This document shows, in pieces, positions 63,166-64,000 of a stretch of DNA of 64,000 nucleotides. The position numbers were made by a program, and so were the translations under genes. The notes under the pieces are model-generated. The model saw only the letters and a program-made list of their open reading frames with translations, ran no database searches and was not told the DNA's origin. The stretch covers positions 42,726,238 to 42,790,237 of the forward strand of contig CM061226.1 in the NCBI GenBank assembly GCA_030844895.1. Direction: 5' to 3'. This stretch comes from Ambrosia x helenae. Taxonomy: Eukaryota > Streptophyta > Magnoliopsida > Asterales > Asteraceae. The first letter of the stretch is position 1. Every line of letters begins with the position of its first letter.

Positions 63166-64000
63166 TGTAACACCCCAACCGATGGCGGAAACATCGGGAT
63201 GTCACGTATTGATGATTGTTCTGTAGCTCATGGTGAATAATAAATTTCATTAAATAATTTAAGTAAGTTACATACAATTGTTCTAAAAATTTGTACATCA
63301 AATTGAATAAACTATGCAAATATCTTCAAGCATCAATTCAAATCTCCAAGCAAGTAGAACCTGAAACATGTTAAGTTTAAAATGTTTTGGGTCAACAAAA
63401 GTTGGTGAGAATTACATAGGTTTTGATAATCGAATAAAATTGTTGTGCAATTCATGTGTCATGGCAATCTAGTCCATATGCGAAAACATACTAGAAGTAA
63501 ATCGAGTGCATAATCAACCTTGTGACTGTTGTATTGTGGTACATCCCATACGCTCATGGTTCACTCGTTTATATTGCAGTAACAAACACCCACGTAACCT
63601 TTGTAGGAGGCACGTATCCGGGTGGGATTGTCAGTCCAATAGATCTATCAATGTATACCGTTTGGCTGATGAATGTTTATGCTAGAATTGTGCTTACCCT
63701 AGTCATGTTCAAGACATAATGCAACATAGAGATACACATAGACACATTGATGATTGAATTGCATAAATAATGTTGTAACATGTTTCACCCCAAAAATGGT
63801 GATAAATAGAAAAGGGGCTATGTAAAACTCACCTTAGCAAAATGTTATGTCTTGTAAAAAAAATAGAATAATCTGTTGTGAATGTATGCGAGGCGAATCC
63901 CAAAGACTCAACAACGTAGCTAGTCCAAATTGAAGAAAACGAAAAAGAAAGAATATCAAGCTTCCAATTCGCCAATTACAAGAGCTTATAATCAAAGCTT
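63166..64000 (-). repeat. 5' LTR of the gag-deleted element, partial
   Basis: Copy of 60395-61230 with few substitutions. It continues past the window end. The 65-codon ORF at 63522-63719 recurs at 60751 because the LTRs are copies, and is not a gene. Confidence 0.88.

Larger units (their letters stand above)
60395..64000 (-). mobile_element. Gag-deleted relative of the TR-GAG element (runs off window)
   Basis: In minus orientation: 5' LTR from 63166 onward (partial), initiator-Met site, leader with the conserved block, a remnant of the Gag 3' end, 3' region, polypurine tract and 3' LTR 60395-61709. Essentially all of gag is missing and nothing of pol is present, so only cis elements remain. 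It was inserted in the copia B 3' ORF. ATACC (60390-60394) is the expected target duplication, but the other side lies outside the window. The visible LTR parts differ by about four substitutions in 0.83 kb. Confidence 0.85.

Overview
The window is plant nuclear repeat DNA with no intact host gene. Ty3/gypsy chromovirus and Ty1/copia Sirevirus-like proteins, initiator-Met and Asp tRNA primer sites, and a Pack-MULE carrying part of a plant PP2A B' gene point to a eudicot. The style of the retroelements suggests Asteraceae, but that is an inference from memory and not proven by the sequence. All coding sequence recognised belongs to nested transposable elements.

Layout. 1-127: leader scrap of a minus-strand gypsy element (X). 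128-2335 and 9278-9622: an old minus-strand LTR (Q), split by 2336-9277, a very young gag-only (TR-GAG-type) element with near-identical LTRs and an intact gag. 9623-10170 and 10171-11097: internal remnant and a second LTR (E). 11098-11137 and 21299-22300: gag and upstream ORF of X, split by 11138-21298, a complete plus-strand Tekay/Del-type chromovirus with a perfect 5-bp target duplication. Its pol frame is open, but its gag has two stops and a frameshift. 22301-44992: a minus-strand Sirevirus-like copia element (C), interrupted at 30047-39268 by a gypsy-type element (L) that carries five tandem ~909-bp units, each with its own primer binding site. 44993-46907: unassigned, promoter-like. 46908-48340 and 48341-60394: two plus-strand copia remnants (A and B) fused end to end. 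B is split in its reverse transcriptase by a Pack-MULE (53156-54746). 60395-64000: a gag-deleted relative of the TR-GAG element, running off the window and inserted in B's 3' ORF.

How it works together. The chromovirus, the TR-GAG element and the gag-deleted element share primer site, polypurine tract, LTR ends and a near-identical ~200-bp leader block. They look like one mobilisation family in which defective members use proteins supplied in trans. Three diverged LTRs (Q, TR-GAG, chromovirus) keep the same leader architecture at constant spacing: TATA box, about 180 nt, a hairpin whose two arms co-vary, about 95-100 nt, then a tRNA-like module with a long hairpin and a T-arm. The copia elements carry a large extra ORF after RNase H (N-terminal domain around an FW motif, coiled coil, acidic stretch, conserved C-terminal domain). 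Two copies have a splice-acceptor-like site just before its ATG, which suggests expression from a spliced message. The non-coding parts of these copia elements are studded with a TTCGACC motif.

Divergence, dating and structure statements are by-eye readings of the sequence. No alignment, folding or database search was run.
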